From assembly GCF_003428165.1 (NCBI RefSeq), contig NZ_QLIQ01000003.1, forward strand, positions 1-64,000: a stretch of DNA of 64,000 bases, written 5' to 3'. Both the position numbers and the translations under genes were made by a program. The number at the start of each line of letters is the position of its first letter. Position 1 is the stretch's first letter. The notes under the pieces are model-generated. The model was not told the DNA's origin. It saw nothing but the letters and a program-made list of their open reading frames with translations, and ran no database searches. Shown piece after piece: positions 52,618 through 62,336 of the stretch. The DNA comes from Cysteiniphilum litorale (GTDB lineage Bacteria; Pseudomonadota; Gammaproteobacteria; Francisellales; Francisellaceae).

Positions 52618-53045
52618 TTTTTAGCTCCGATCGTTTAGAACTTAGAAAACTATACTTTGACAGTTGGCATAAGTATTTAATCAAGCAGCCATTAACTGAC
52701 CTTGAAACGCAAATCACACGGATTATAGAGCATCATCCTGAGTATCATCATTATCTGTCAAATCTGGATAATCTAGACAAAGACTTCCCACCAGAAATCG
52801 GTGAAACCAACCCCTTTCTGCATATGGGGCTGCATATGGGATTAATTGAGCAAGTTGTTACTAATCGCCCTAATGGTATCCACCAGATTTACCAACAGCT
52901 TTGCCAGCAACAGCGTGATGAGCATAAGGTGCAGCATATGATGATGGACTATCTAGCCGAATCCATCTGGAGTGCGCAAAAAAATCATATGCCACCTGAT
53001 GAGTCAAACTATCTTGAACAATTACAGTTATTAATTTCTCGATAA
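52614..53045 (+). CDS. DUF1841 family protein
   Basis: A 143-residue soluble protein. RLELRKLYFDSWHKYLIKQPLTDLETQI, NPFLHMGLHMGLIEQVVTNRPNGI and a final helical segment match the DUF1841 family, common in proteobacteria and of unknown function. It is coupled to nth by a 4-nt overlap, a frequent neighbourhood for the family. The repeated HMGLHMG motif could bind metal (inference). Confidence 0.85.
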   Translation: MIFSSDRLELRKLYFDSWHKYLIKQPLTDLETQITRIIEHHPEYHHYLSNLDNLDKDFPPEIGETNPFLHMGLHMGLIEQVVTNRPNGIHQIYQQLCQQQRDEHKVQHMMMDYLAESIWSAQKNHMPPDESNYLEQLQLLISR

Positions 53046-53058
53046 AAAATATGAGGCT

Positions 53059-53859
53059 TTAACTCAAGCTCAACAGTCCAAATGCTAACAAAACTAAAAC
53101 AAACACCGGTAAGCTTGAAAATAAACTATCCATACGATCTAAAACACCACCATGCCCTGGTAGAATATTGCCACTGTCTTTAACACCACATTCGCGTTTG
53201 ATCATGCTTTCAAAAAGATCACCCAATAGTGCAATCAACACAATCACAAAAGACAGGATAATTAAAATGGTTTGCTCATAGCGACTGTGACTAATGATAA
53301 GTGAGCAGACAACACCTGCAAGCCCACCAAATATCACACCTCCTGCTAAGCCTTCTATCGTTTTCTTAGGACTAATCACCGGTGCCAATTTCTTCTTGCC
53401 ATATTGACGTCCAACGAAATAAGCGCCGCTATCGGCAAGTGTTACCACCAACATCATTAGCAATAGAAATGATGGTTTTTGTTGATGCAATAAAGAGACG
53501 GATACCCATAGTGGTACAATCACAAAAAAGCCCATCAAGTAACGTGAGCTATTAGATAATGCATTAAAACGCACATTAGGGTAACGCAATATCAAATAAA
53601 GTGCGAAAATCCAGAAAAGGCAGGATAGTATCAATATCGGCAGCTTAACATATTGTGATAGATAAATTAAAACCAATGTAATGACTAAATACAGGATGCG
53701 TTTAGGCAATGTTTTTGCATTAGCAAAAGCAGCCCATTCCCATGCAGCAAACAATAAGATAATTGCCACTGCGGTATCAAAAATCGTATCACTTAAGCGA
53801 AAAATCGCCCATAGCACGATAAGACCTAAAATAATTCCAGTAATAATTCTTTCCTTCAC
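53059..53859 (-). CDS. cdsA: Phosphatidate cytidylyltransferase
   Basis: Integral membrane enzyme that makes CDP-diacylglycerol for all phospholipids. Length 266 with about eight hydrophobic segments. The family signature is in the C-terminal half: SPKKTIEGLAGGVIFG and LGDLFESMIKRECGVKDSGNILPGHGGVLDRMDSL. It overlaps uppS by 4 nt and ends the rpsB-tsf-pyrH-frr-uppS-cdsA cluster here; no dxr follows. Confidence 0.95.
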   Translation of the reverse strand: MKERIITGIILGLIVLWAIFRLSDTIFDTAVAIILLFAAWEWAAFANAKTLPKRILYLVITLVLIYLSQYVKLPILILSCLFWIFALYLILRYPNVRFNALSNSSRYLMGFFVIVPLWVSVSLLHQQKPSFLLLMMLVVTLADSGAYFVGRQYGKKKLAPVISPKKTIEGLAGGVIFGGLAGVVCSLIISHSRYEQTILIILSFVIVLIALLGDLFESMIKRECGVKDSGNILPGHGGVLDRMDSLFSSLPVFVLVLLAFGLLSLS

Positions 53860-54596
53860 ACTTTCCCCTTCATTTGCTCATCCGTTTTGCCAAAGCGTCT
53901 TGTGCGCTTTTGATATTCATCTAGCGCCAACTTAAAATCTTTTTTTGAAAAATCAGGCCAGTACTTGTCGCAGAAGTATAACTCAGCATATGACAACTGC
54001 CAAATCATAAAATTGCTAATCCGCTTTTCGCCACTGGTACGAATCAATAAATCAATTGGCGTTTGAATTTCTTTAATCAAACACGCGCTGAAATCCTCTT
54101 CGCTGATTTGATCAATTTCATCAGCCTTCAATATGCCACTTTGCAGTTGTTGTAATAGCTTTTTAGCAGCCGTTAACACTTCCCATTGACCACTATAATC
54201 AATCGCAACATTCAATTGCAGTCCGCTACAATGCGCTGTTTCTTTTTCAGCATTGCTGATATTGTTAACGACCTCATGAGATAGACGGCTACGATCACCG
54301 ACAACATGTAATCGCACATTATTATCCTGCATCATCGCTACTTCATTAACAAGCACTTCTGAAAATAGCATCATCAGCGTGTCAACTTCCTCTTGTGGAC
54401 GTAACCAATTCTCACGCCCAAAAGCAAAAAGTGTTAGTATTTGAATCTTTTTCTCAACGGCAAATTCAATTGCAGCACGCACGCTTTTGACTGCGGCTTT
54501 GTGTCCTGCTGTACGTGGGAAAAGTCTCTTTTTTGCCCAACGCCCATTACCATCCATGATAATTGCAACATGCTTGGGCATGTTATCATTTGGCAT
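53856..54596 (-). CDS. uppS: Undecaprenyl diphosphate synthase
   Basis: Cis-prenyltransferase that makes the C55 lipid carrier for peptidoglycan and O-antigen. HVAIIMDGNGRWAKKR (catalytic Asp and Gly-Asn-Gly-Arg) is followed by AAVKSVRAAIEFAVEKKIQILTLFAFGRENWLRP. The C-terminal part has LLIRTSGEKRISNFMIWQLSYAELYFCDKYWPDF. Length 246. It is in the operon between frr and cdsA. Confidence 0.96.
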   Translation of the reverse strand: MPNDNMPKHVAIIMDGNGRWAKKRLFPRTAGHKAAVKSVRAAIEFAVEKKIQILTLFAFGRENWLRPQEEVDTLMMLFSEVLVNEVAMMQDNNVRLHVVGDRSRLSHEVVNNISNAEKETAHCSGLQLNVAIDYSGQWEVLTAAKKLLQQLQSGILKADEIDQISEEDFSACLIKEIQTPIDLLIRTSGEKRISNFMIWQLSYAELYFCDKYWPDFSKKDFKLALDEYQKRTRRFGKTDEQMKGKV

Positions 54597-54602
54597 ATAG
54601 CA

Positions 54603-55160
54603 CTAAATTTCCATTAAGTCTTGTTCTTTTTCTTGAACGATGACATCTGCCTTTGCAATCATGTCATTGGTCAATTTTTGAATATTTTCTTCGCCTTTTT
54701 TTGCTTCATCTTCAGAGATTTCTTTGTCTTTTAACAAATCTTTGATATCAGAGTTGGCATCACGACGAATATTGCGAATCGCTACGCGCCCTTTTTCCGC
54801 CTCTGAACGCACTAATTTAACCATCTCTTTACGACGCTCTTCATTTAATGCAGGCATTGGAATTCGTAAGCTATCACCCATATTTGCTGGATTAAGCCCT
54901 AGGTCAGACATCAAAATTGCTTTTTCAATTTTTGAAGCTAAGCCTTTTTCCCACGGTGTAATACCCAACGTGCGCGCATCTAAAACCGTAATATTAGCTG
55001 CTTGTGCAATCGGTGTTTCAATGCCATAGTAATCAATCGTTACATGCGCCAATAAGTCAGGGTGAGCACGTCCTGTTCTGATCTTTGCCAAATCATGACG
55101 TAAACTCTCTAAACTTTTTTCCATACGGTCTTTAGCATCCGCTAAAATCTCTTTAATCAT
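54603..55160 (-). CDS. frr: Ribosome recycling factor
   Basis: Splits post-termination ribosomes with EF-G. The 185 residues match the family exactly: [68 protein letters not shown] and [19 protein letters not shown]. It lies 12 nt after pyrH. Confidence 0.97.
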   Translation of the reverse strand: MIKEILADAKDRMEKSLESLRHDLAKIRTGRAHPDLLAHVTIDYYGIETPIAQAANITVLDARTLGITPWEKGLASKIEKAILMSDLGLNPANMGDSLRIPMPALNEERRKEMVKLVRSEAEKGRVAIRNIRRDANSDIKDLLKDKEISEDEAKKGEENIQKLTNDMIAKADVIVQEKEQDLMEI

Positions 55161-55172
55161 AATGAGTTTCTC

Positions 55173-55889
55173 CTAGTCTCTAACCCAAGTGCCTTCTCTT
55201 TTGCCTTGAAGCACACGTAACAGGGCACCTGAATTATTTACATTAAATACACAAATAGGGACATTAAAATCACGTGCCTGTACAAACGAACCTAAATCCA
55301 TTACTGCCAATTCACGTTTGAGCGTTTCATTAAAACTCAAACTGTCAAATTTAACCGCATCATCATGTTTATTTGGATCTTTATCATAAACACCATCAAC
55401 AGTCGTTACTTTTAAAATGGCATCCGCATCAATTTCGATAGCACGAAGCGTTGCTGTGCTATCGGTTGTCACAAAGGGATTGCCTGTACCACCCGCAAAA
55501 ATCACCACTTTTCCTTCATTTAAATAGCATTTTGCACGTTTTGGATTGGTGCACTCTAGCACGCCATCAATGCCACGCGAGGATAACACTTCATTGTCAA
55601 TACCTGCGTGCGTTAATATGTCTGATAACGCCAATGCGTTAATCATCGTCGCAAGCATACCCATGGTATCAGCGGTACTTCTTTCAATTTGATTTTGAAA
55701 ATTAGCACGCCCACCTCTTAGGATATTGCCTCCGCCGATGACTATAGCCAACTGCACACCTGAACTTAGCGCTTCTTTTATATCATTTACAATGCCTTGA
55801 ACCGCTGATACTTGGATACCGAAGCCATCCGTTGATAGCGACTCGCCGCTTAATTTGATTAAAACACGCTTAAGTGTCAGGTGTGACAT
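55173..55889 (-). CDS. pyrH: Uridylate kinase
   Basis: Bacterial UMP kinase of the amino-acid kinase fold. [11 protein letters not shown] is the phosphate-binding start. [26 protein letters not shown] and [26 protein letters not shown] are conserved. Length 238. It is 5 nt from tsf and 12 nt from frr, in the usual order. Confidence 0.97.
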   Translation of the reverse strand: MSHLTLKRVLIKLSGESLSTDGFGIQVSAVQGIVNDIKEALSSGVQLAIVIGGGNILRGGRANFQNQIERSTADTMGMLATMINALALSDILTHAGIDNEVLSSRGIDGVLECTNPKRAKCYLNEGKVVIFAGGTGNPFVTTDSTATLRAIEIDADAILKVTTVDGVYDKDPNKHDDAVKFDSLSFNETLKRELAVMDLGSFVQARDFNVPICVFNVNNSGALLRVLQGKREGTWVRD

Positions 55890-55894
55890 ATTAA

Positions 55895-56767
55895 TTATGC
55901 TCCTTGAACTTGGCTCATCACTTCAGCTGCGAAGTCAGTCTCTTCTTTTTCGATGCCTTCACCAACACCAAAACGAATAAAGCCAGTTACTGTTGCGTTG
56001 TTTGCTTTCAATAGATCTGAAACTTTTTGATCAGGGTTTTTAACAAACGGCTGACCAACTAAGCTTTGCTCATCCAAGAACTTGCGAATGCGCCCTGTGA
56101 TCATCTTCTCGATAATCTCATCAGGCTTGCCACTTTCACGCGCTTGAGCGATAAAGATCTCTTTCTCTTTCGCAACGATATCTTCTGGTACTTGATCTTG
56201 TGATACAACGATTGGGTTTGATGCCGCGATGTGCATAGCAATATCTTTTGCTAAGTCTTCATTGCCACCGTTCATTGCAACGATCACACCAATGCGACCA
56301 CCATGGCTGTAAACGCCAACCGTTTCGCCTTCAAGTGCATCAACACGACGCACGTTAATGTTTTCACCAATTTTAGCGATCAAGTTCTTACGTGCTTCTT
56401 CGATGCTCTCGCCACTTGCTAAAGTTAAAGCTAGTACTTCTTCAAGTGTTTTTGCATTTGAGTTAGCGACTGCAGTAACCACTGCATCAGCAAATTTCTT
56501 AAAGTTCTCATCACGTGCAACGAAGTCAGTCTCAGAGTTAATCTCAACGATTACCGCTTTGTTTACAGATTGCGACATTACGATAACGCCTTCAGCAGCA
56601 ACACGAGATGCTTTCTTGTCTGCTTTTGCCGCACCTGATTTGCGCATCTCTTCAACTGCTTTTTCGATATCACCATCAGTTTGAGTTAATGCTTTTTTAC
56701 ACTCCATCATGCCCGCACCGGTGCGCTCACGAAGCTCTTTTACTAATTGTGCGCTAATAGTAGCCAT
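55895..56767 (-). CDS. tsf: Translation elongation factor Ts
   Basis: Nucleotide exchange factor for EF-Tu. The UBA-like N-terminus [22 protein letters not shown], the [17 protein letters not shown] core contact with EF-Tu and the final [14 protein letters not shown] are typical. Length 290. A 113-bp compound palindrome lies between it and rpsB. Confidence 0.97.
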   Translation of the reverse strand: MATISAQLVKELRERTGAGMMECKKALTQTDGDIEKAVEEMRKSGAAKADKKASRVAAEGVIVMSQSVNKAVIVEINSETDFVARDENFKKFADAVVTAVANSNAKTLEEVLALTLASGESIEEARKNLIAKIGENINVRRVDALEGETVGVYSHGGRIGVIVAMNGGNEDLAKDIAMHIAASNPIVVSQDQVPEDIVAKEKEIFIAQARESGKPDEIIEKMITGRIRKFLDEQSLVGQPFVKNPDQKVSDLLKANNATVTGFIRFGVGEGIEKEETDFAAEVMSQVQGA

Positions 56768-56997
56768 TGATTAGATTCCTTCTTGTTAATACTTTTAAAA
56801 TATAAACTTATTAATTGCTGAGTTACGACCTTTTACTACTTCAACACCCCGCCTCTTAGGCTCGGCACCCCTCTTGCAAAGAGGGGAATTAAAATCACCG
56901 TTGCCCAATTCCCCTCTTTGCAAGAGGGGTGGCAGCCGCAGGCTGACGGGGTGTTTATAAAATCATAGCTTTTTCTAAAGTGCATAACTTCAGTTAA
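56768..56997. other. Intergenic region between rpsB and tsf
   Basis: 230 bp, half of it taken by the compound palindrome at 56843-56955. The rest is AT-rich, with no separate gene seen. Confidence 0.6.
56843..56955. repeat. 113-bp compound palindrome
   Basis: The ends AACACCCCG and CGGGGTGTT are inverted repeats. Inside are two further hairpins, CCCCTCTTGCAAAGAGGGG and CCCCTCTTTGCAAGAGGGG, on either side of a non-palindromic core of about 30 bp. A side stem GCAGCCGCAGGCTG is also seen. The design recalls the 52-bp family (G/C-rich ends, small internal hairpins), but the sequence is different. Confidence 0.88.
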
Positions 56998-57723
56998 TTA
57001 AGCTTCTTCTTCAGAAACGTCTGCTGTTTTTTCTTCTGCGATATGTGACGCTTGTTTTGCATCAATAATCGCATCAGCAAATTTACTTAAGTAAAAACGA
57101 ATTGCTTTAACTGCATCATCATTACCAGGGATAACATAATCGATATCATCAGGACTTGAGTTACTATCAACAACCGCAACAACAGGAATACCTAAGCGCT
57201 TAGCTTCTTCAATCGCAATATGCTCTTCTTTACTGTCGATAATGACTAAAACATCTGGCAAACCACCCATTTCTTTGATGCCGCCTAGCGCTTTTTCTAG
57301 CTTCTCGATTTCACGTGAGTTTTGTAACGCTTCTTTCTTTGTCATACGCTCAAACGTACCGTCTTCTTGCATTTTTTCAAGATCACGTAAACGCTTGATT
57401 GATTGACGAATTGTTTTATAGTTCGTCAACATACCACCTAACCAACGGTGATTAACATATGGCATACCACAACGTGATGCTTCTTCAGCAATCACTTCTT
57501 GTGCTTGACGCTTAGTACCAACGAATAAAATCTTGCCGTTTTTAGACGCTGCTTTACCAACGAAATTAACAGCATCTTGAAACAAAGGCACTGTCTTTTC
57601 TAAGTTGATAATGTGAATACCGTGATTAATACCAAAAATGAATTCGCTCATTTTTGGGTTCCAGAATCTCTTTTGGTGACCGTAGTGAACACCAGCTTGT
57701 AACATTTCTTTCATTAAAGACAT
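56998..57723 (-). CDS. rpsB: 30S ribosomal protein S2
   Basis: Large 30S head protein bridging S1. [71 protein letters not shown] and the C-terminal [24 protein letters not shown] are characteristic. The ATG at 57723 has GGAG upstream and gives 241 residues. It is the first gene of the operon through cdsA. Confidence 0.97.
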   Translation of the reverse strand: MSLMKEMLQAGVHYGHQKRFWNPKMSEFIFGINHGIHIINLEKTVPLFQDAVNFVGKAASKNGKILFVGTKRQAQEVIAEEASRCGMPYVNHRWLGGMLTNYKTIRQSIKRLRDLEKMQEDGTFERMTKKEALQNSREIEKLEKALGGIKEMGGLPDVLVIIDSKEEHIAIEEAKRLGIPVVAVVDSNSSPDDIDYVIPGNDDAVKAIRFYLSKFADAIIDAKQASHIAEEKTADVSEEEA

Positions 57724-57830
57724 ATTTTTCTCCAATTAATGGGTTATTCCGCCATTACTCCCACTTTTAAACCCTTTTAAAAGGCACCCTAAAAGCGTGT
57801 CGAGCAACGTGTGGTTTCTTATTGTTTTAC
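57724..57830 (-). promoter_or_regulatory. Possible S2 autoregulatory leader of rpsB
   Basis: The leader just upstream of the rpsB start contains GTGGGAGTAATGGCGG followed by AATAACCC, with GGGTT earlier able to pair with AACCC. This resembles the gammaproteobacterial rpsB leader that binds free S2. Coordinates are approximate. The rest of the gap to 58029 contains only the zinc-operon promoter region. Confidence 0.35.
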
Positions 57831-57944
57831 ATAAGCATTAAGCCAAAACTAAAAGCAAAAGTGATTGCAAACAGATATTACTGACAAAATGCGAGGCGGA
57901 TTCTAGCACAAATCAATGATCTCTGCCAGATAAAAACTTAAGCA

Positions 57945-57980
57945 TTGCCAAAAATAAAAAATGATATATTATATCGTTTT
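57945..57980 (+). promoter_or_regulatory. Zinc operon promoter with overlapping Zur-like box
   Basis: TTGCCA (57945-57950) and TATTAT (57967-57972) are 16 bp apart. A 23-bp near-perfect palindrome (57958-57980: AAAATGATATA-T-TATATCGTTTT, one mismatched pair) covers the -10 region. It resembles Fur/Zur family boxes, and the operon encodes its own Zur at the end. Confidence 0.65.
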
Positions 57981-58029
57981 GCAGGATAACATTAATACTG
58001 ACACACTGATCATCTTAAGGAACTATTGT

Positions 58030-59049
58030 ATGTCTACCCTCTACAGAAATAGCAAAAAAATCATATTAATTGCGACAGGATTTCTTACACTTATCAGCAG
58101 CTCACACGCTGATATCAAAGTCGTGGCTGCTGAAAACTTCTATGCCAATGTCGCAAGCTTAATTGGCGGTGACTATGTAAAAACCAACAGCATCATCAAC
58201 AATCCTGATGCCGATCCGCATTTATTTACCACCTCTGCCAGTACGGCTGTCGCTATAAATGATGCGCAAGTCATTATTTACAACGGTGCCGACTATGATC
58301 CTTGGATGAAGCAGTTATTAAACGCACAATCAAGCAATAACAAAGTGGCTATTATTGATGTGGCAACTTTAATGAATGCCAAAAGTGGTGACAATCCACA
58401 CCTATGGTACAACCCGGATACCTTCCCAACACTTGCTAAAAAGCTTACTGAAGTCTTTAGCCAAATCGAACCCGAGCACAAGAAAACCTTTGACTTAAAC
58501 TATCAAACCTTTGATAAACGCTATCAAACTGTTTACAGCCAAATCAATGATATCAAATCACGCTTTGCCGGCACCAAGGTAACTGCCACAGAGCCCGTCT
58601 TTGGCTATATGGCAGACGCACTAGGACTAACCATGCTTGGACAAAAATTCCAATGGACAGTAATGAACGACGCTGAAGCTTCACCAAAAATGCTCGCTGA
58701 CTATCAAAACCTATTTAAAAAGCGCACCGTCAAAGTACTTTTTTATAACCAGCAAGTACATGACAATGTCACTGAGAACATTCTAAATCTCGCCAAAGAC
58801 AATAATATTCCTTACGTTGGCGTTAGTGAAACCATGCCGCAAAATGATAATGTGATCACTTGGCTTAAAGCCAATCTTAGTGATACACAAAAAGCATTGG
58901 AGCAAGCAACTGCCACAGAACATAACAACAGCAAAACACCTACTGTGAAAGCAATGCCTCAAGTAAGTAGAGATACAACAAAGGCAAGCGCCAAAGAAGC
59001 TAAAGAAACAGTTAAAGAAGACAACCCTTTGACAAATCTTCAGCAATAA
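58030..59049 (+). CDS. znuA: Zinc ABC transporter, substrate-binding protein
   Basis: Periplasmic cluster A-I metal-binding protein. The signal peptide (MSTLYRNSKKIILIATGFLTLISSSHA) is followed by the TroA-like lobes. Likely metal ligands are His in NNPDADPHLFT, His in SGDNPHLWYNP, and later acidic residues. It lacks the His-rich loop of E. coli ZnuA and ends in an unusual Ala/Lys/Thr-rich tail of about 45 residues. The ATG at 58030 has AAGGA upstream. Zn rather than Mn is inferred from the linked Zur-like regulator. Confidence 0.85.
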   Translation: MSTLYRNSKKIILIATGFLTLISSSHADIKVVAAENFYANVASLIGGDYVKTNSIINNPDADPHLFTTSASTAVAINDAQVIIYNGADYDPWMKQLLNAQSSNNKVAIIDVATLMNAKSGDNPHLWYNPDTFPTLAKKLTEVFSQIEPEHKKTFDLNYQTFDKRYQTVYSQINDIKSRFAGTKVTATEPVFGYMADALGLTMLGQKFQWTVMNDAEASPKMLADYQNLFKKRTVKVLFYNQQVHDNVTENILNLAKDNNIPYVGVSETMPQNDNVITWLKANLSDTQKALEQATATEHNNSKTPTVKAMPQVSRDTTKASAKEAKETVKEDNPLTNLQQ

Positions 59050-59050
59050 T

Positions 59051-59761
59051 ATGCGTGACACAATCATCATCCAATGCAGTGATCTTGTTATTGGTCACTC
59101 AGCTCAAGCGCCTTTATGCAAGCCTTTCAATCTAACGATTTATCAAAACCAATGGTTAGGTATCGTTGGTGAGAATGGTACAGGCAAATCCACTTTCCTT
59201 AAAACCATTCTAGGTTTTGAATCACCTATTGCCGGTAGCCTAACACTTTTCTCGCAGGCAATAGGCAAAAATAATCAATTGATTAGCTATATCCCACAAG
59301 AGCGTGAGCTTAACCTTAACCCAAATATTTCAGCTTTAACGTTAATCAAGTCTAGTTTTAATGCTAACAGACTTGGATTACCTGCTTTTGGTAAAGGGGT
59401 TAAGCAAAAAGCACATGATATTTTAGAACTTGTTGGTGCTCTACACTATGCGAAGAAGCCCTTTGAAACCCTTTCAGGTGGGCAAAAAAAACGCATTTAT
59501 CTTGCGCAAGCCTTAATTAATAATCCTAAATTATTACTACTTGATGAGCCTCTATCTGATCTTGATCCTCAAGCCAAGCAAGACTTTATCCAAGCACTTA
59601 AAACCATTCACGCCCAACAAAACATAACCCTTTTGATCATCTCACATGATATGCATGAGATTGCGCATGAGTTGGATAACTTTATTCACTTCAAAAACCA
59701 ACACGTGCATCTTTGCCAAAAACTGCCATGCTTAAAGGAGGATCGCAGTGTTATCTTATAG
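59051..59761 (+). CDS. znuC: Zinc ABC transporter, ATP-binding protein
   Basis: ATPase of the metal importer. Walker A GENGTGKSTFL (about residue 38), Q-loop YIPQERE, signature LSGGQKKR, Walker B LLLLDEPLSDLD and H-loop IISHDMHE. Length 236. It lies 1 bp after znuA and overlaps znuB by 14 nt. Confidence 0.93.
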   Translation: MRDTIIIQCSDLVIGHSAQAPLCKPFNLTIYQNQWLGIVGENGTGKSTFLKTILGFESPIAGSLTLFSQAIGKNNQLISYIPQERELNLNPNISALTLIKSSFNANRLGLPAFGKGVKQKAHDILELVGALHYAKKPFETLSGGQKKRIYLAQALINNPKLLLLDEPLSDLDPQAKQDFIQALKTIHAQQNITLLIISHDMHEIAHELDNFIHFKNQHVHLCQKLPCLKEDRSVIL

Positions 59762-60542
59762 CTTTATGCAAAACGCTTTTATCGCGGGCACCTTAATTGC
59801 CATCATCTGTGGTATCGTGAGCTTCTTTGTTGTACTACGCAAAGCTGCCTTTGCCGCACATGGTTTGGGGCACATTAGTCTCACCGGTGCTGCAGGCGCT
59901 GTATTAATTGGCATCTCAGCGATGAACGGACAATTGATTGCTAACATTATTGCCGCAAGCATCATGGGTGCTATGGGTGATAAGATCAAAAAAAATGATC
60001 TTGCTGTTGGTATTGTACTCACCTTCTTCTTAGGTCTTGGTGCTTATTTCCTGTATCTCTATCAAACCGGTTACTCAGGCTCGATTATGTCGATCTTGTT
60101 TGGCAATATCTTAACGGTGTCAATGGAGCAAATCATCACACTGATCATCATGGCGCTTATTATTATTGCCATATTACTCTTTATCTCAAGAGCACTATTT
60201 TTCACCTCGATTGACCCCCTTCTGGCGCGCGCTAAAAACATCCCTAATAAACTTCTTTCTGTTATCTTCTTTATCATTCTGGCATTAACCGTAACCATGG
60301 CATGCCAAATTGTTGGGGTGCTATTGGTGTTTGCATTACTCATAGGTCCTGCTGCTTGTGCATTTCAATGGAGTGATGGTTTTTATCAGGGCATGCTGCT
60401 GAGCATTATTATTTCTCTTGGCAGTGTTTGGGGTGCGCTTTGTCTTGCATTTTATGCCAACTTACCGGCAAGCTTCTGTATTACCATGATTATTTGCGCA
60501 GTTTATGCCATTGGTCTTATCAAACAGTTAATGGTGAGATAA
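59748..60542 (+). CDS. znuB: Zinc ABC transporter, permease
   Basis: An ABC-3 family membrane protein of 264 residues with about eight helices. FVVLRKAAFAAHGLGHISLTGAAGAVLIGI, GSIMSILFGNILTVS and VGVLLVFALLIGPAACA are family hallmarks. It would form the channel with ZnuC as motor. It is followed 2 nt later by zur. Confidence 0.93.
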   Translation: MLSYSFMQNAFIAGTLIAIICGIVSFFVVLRKAAFAAHGLGHISLTGAAGAVLIGISAMNGQLIANIIAASIMGAMGDKIKKNDLAVGIVLTFFLGLGAYFLYLYQTGYSGSIMSILFGNILTVSMEQIITLIIMALIIIAILLFISRALFFTSIDPLLARAKNIPNKLLSVIFFIILALTVTMACQIVGVLLVFALLIGPAACAFQWSDGFYQGMLLSIIISLGSVWGALCLAFYANLPASFCITMIICAVYAIGLIKQLMVR

Positions 60543-60544
60543 TC

Positions 60545-61024
60545 ATGAGCTCAAGCAAAAACTCTTTAGCGACAATCGAAAGTTTCTGCCTAAAGCATAA
60601 TATTAAGCTTACGCGCTTACGCAAAGAAGTGCTTACTCTTTTTATTGAGCAGGCATCACCGATTAGCGCCTATGAACTACTTGATCTCATAAACAAAGCA
60701 CAGACAATTGAAAAAACGGCGACAGAAGAAAAAGCGAGCAAGCACTATAACATTATGTCGATTTATCGCGTCTTGGACTTCCTGCAACAATCGGCACTCA
60801 TCCATAAACTGCATACCAGTAATCGCTACAGTTTATGCTGTCATCCTGAGAAAAAAATGTGCCAGCTTTTGATTTGCACTACGTGCGGTCAGAAAACTGA
60901 GCTCCATCATGAGTTACTTGATAAAACTTTAGAAGAATTGACACAAAAAAGCGGCTTTCAGATTGCCGCTCATACCATTGAGATAACAGGCTTATGCCGT
61001 AACTGCGTGAGCACCCTTAGCTAG
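60545..61024 (+). CDS. zur: Zinc uptake regulator (Fur family)
   Basis: A 159-residue Fur-type repressor. The winged-helix part (KLTRLRKEVLTLFIEQASPISAYELLDLI ... IMSIYRVLDFLQQSALIHKL) is followed by the dimerisation domain with CTTCGQKTELHHELLD and a final CRNC; the two Cys pairs form a structural zinc site. Its place at the end of the znu operon suggests Zur. The chosen ATG at 60545 follows the znuB stop. Its 3' end overlaps ald by 33 nt, convergent. Confidence 0.88.
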   Translation: MSSSKNSLATIESFCLKHNIKLTRLRKEVLTLFIEQASPISAYELLDLINKAQTIEKTATEEKASKHYNIMSIYRVLDFLQQSALIHKLHTSNRYSLCCHPEKKMCQLLICTTCGQKTELHHELLDKTLEELTQKSGFQIAAHTIEITGLCRNCVSTLS

Positions 61025-62131
61025 CGCTTCTTTTGGCGCAACATATGAGATGTTAAGCGCTTCAGCCACTGGTAGTGAAGTAAGCATACCATTATGTACA
61101 CTTAGTCCATTCTCAAGATGAATATTATCAGTAACTGCTTTTTGATAGCCTTTATTTGCTAGCTCTAAAGCGAAGGTTAATGTCGCATTATTTAATGCCA
61201 CGGTTGAGGTTCTCGCAACCGCTCCTGGCATATTTGCGACACAATAATGCACCACACCATCAACGACATATGTTGGATCTTGATGTGTCGTTGGCTTAGA
61301 GGTTTCAAAGCATCCTCCCTGATCAATCGCGACATCAACAACAACTGAGCCTTTTTTCATCGACTTAATCATCTCTTTAGTCACAAGCTTAGGTGCCGCA
61401 GCCCCTGGCACGAGCACCGCACCGATGACTAAATCAGCTTCCTGTACATATTTTTGCAAATTATCTTTAGTTGCATAAATACAGTTTAGCTTAGGTCCAA
61501 AATAATCATCTAGTTCACGCAAACGATCTAAAGACTTATCAAGTACCGTGACATGCGCCTCCATACCAATCGCCATACGAATCGCATTTAAACCAACAAC
61601 CCCGCCGCCAATAACAACAACATTTGCTGCAGGAACACCTGGCACACCACCAAGTAATAATCCACTACCGCCTTGCGCTTTCTCTAGGCAATGCGCACCA
61701 GCTTGCACTGATAGACGACCTGCCACCTCACTCATCGGTGTCAACAATGGCAAACGCCCATTTCTATCGGTTACCATCTCATAAGCAATCGCTGTACACT
61801 TAGACTCTAAAAGTAGCTGAGTTTGTAATGGGTCTGGTGCCAAATGCAAATAAGTAAATAGCAACTGCCCTTGGCGCAACATCTTGCACTCATTTGGTTG
61901 TGGCTCTTTGACTTTAATAATCATATCCGCTTTAGAAAAAATCTCTGCGGGTGTTTGAATAATTTTTGCACCTGCTTCAACATAATCTTCATTGGTAAAA
62001 CCAATCGCTTCCCCTGCGTGATGTTCAACAAGCACTGTATGCCCATGATGGACAAATTCAGCAACATTACCTGGTGTTAGACCAACACGGTATTCATGAT
62101 TTTTAATCTCTTTAGGGATTCCGACGATCAT
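60992..62131 (-). CDS. ald: Alanine dehydrogenase
   Basis: NAD-dependent enzyme converting L-alanine and pyruvate plus ammonia. [23 protein letters not shown], the catalytic region [16 protein letters not shown] and [10 protein letters not shown] type segments, then [28 protein letters not shown] (NAD-binding). Length 379 is a few residues longer than usual because the C-terminus reads into the zur coding region. GGAGG precedes the ATG. The upstream region carries the unusual CAGTTTTTT array. Confidence 0.95.
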   Translation of the reverse strand: MIVGIPKEIKNHEYRVGLTPGNVAEFVHHGHTVLVEHHAGEAIGFTNEDYVEAGAKIIQTPAEIFSKADMIIKVKEPQPNECKMLRQGQLLFTYLHLAPDPLQTQLLLESKCTAIAYEMVTDRNGRLPLLTPMSEVAGRLSVQAGAHCLEKAQGGSGLLLGGVPGVPAANVVVIGGGVVGLNAIRMAIGMEAHVTVLDKSLDRLRELDDYFGPKLNCIYATKDNLQKYVQEADLVIGAVLVPGAAAPKLVTKEMIKSMKKGSVVVDVAIDQGGCFETSKPTTHQDPTYVVDGVVHYCVANMPGAVARTSTVALNNATLTFALELANKGYQKAVTDNIHLENGLSVHNGMLTSLPVAEALNISYVAPKEALAKGAHAVTA

Positions 62132-62336
62132 TGGCTATTTCCTCCACGATTATTTTTTAGTTTTGCTCGTTTTTAATCTTTTCAGTTTTTTCAGTTTTTT
62201 CAGTTTTTTTCAGTTTTTAGTTTTGCAGCCGCTTTTACAGCATCTAAAAATAATTCAGGCGAAATATAACAAGCGAGGCAGCAAAAACCAAACATTAACT
62301 AGCAATTTTGAATAAATTTTACAGCAAACTGAATAA
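62132..62336. other. Intergenic region upstream of ald with direct repeats
   Basis: A 13-bp direct repeat TTTTTAGTTTTGC occurs at 62154-62166 and 62214-62226, exactly 60 bp apart, flanking the short tandem array. No gene is present. Confidence 0.55.
62179..62220. repeat. Short tandem repeat CAGTTTTTT
   Basis: Four units start at 62183, 62192, 62201 and 62211 (spacing 9, 9 and 10 bp). The variable T run within a phased short repeat is the type that gains or loses units by slippage. It lies 50-90 bp upstream of ald. Confidence 0.8.
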
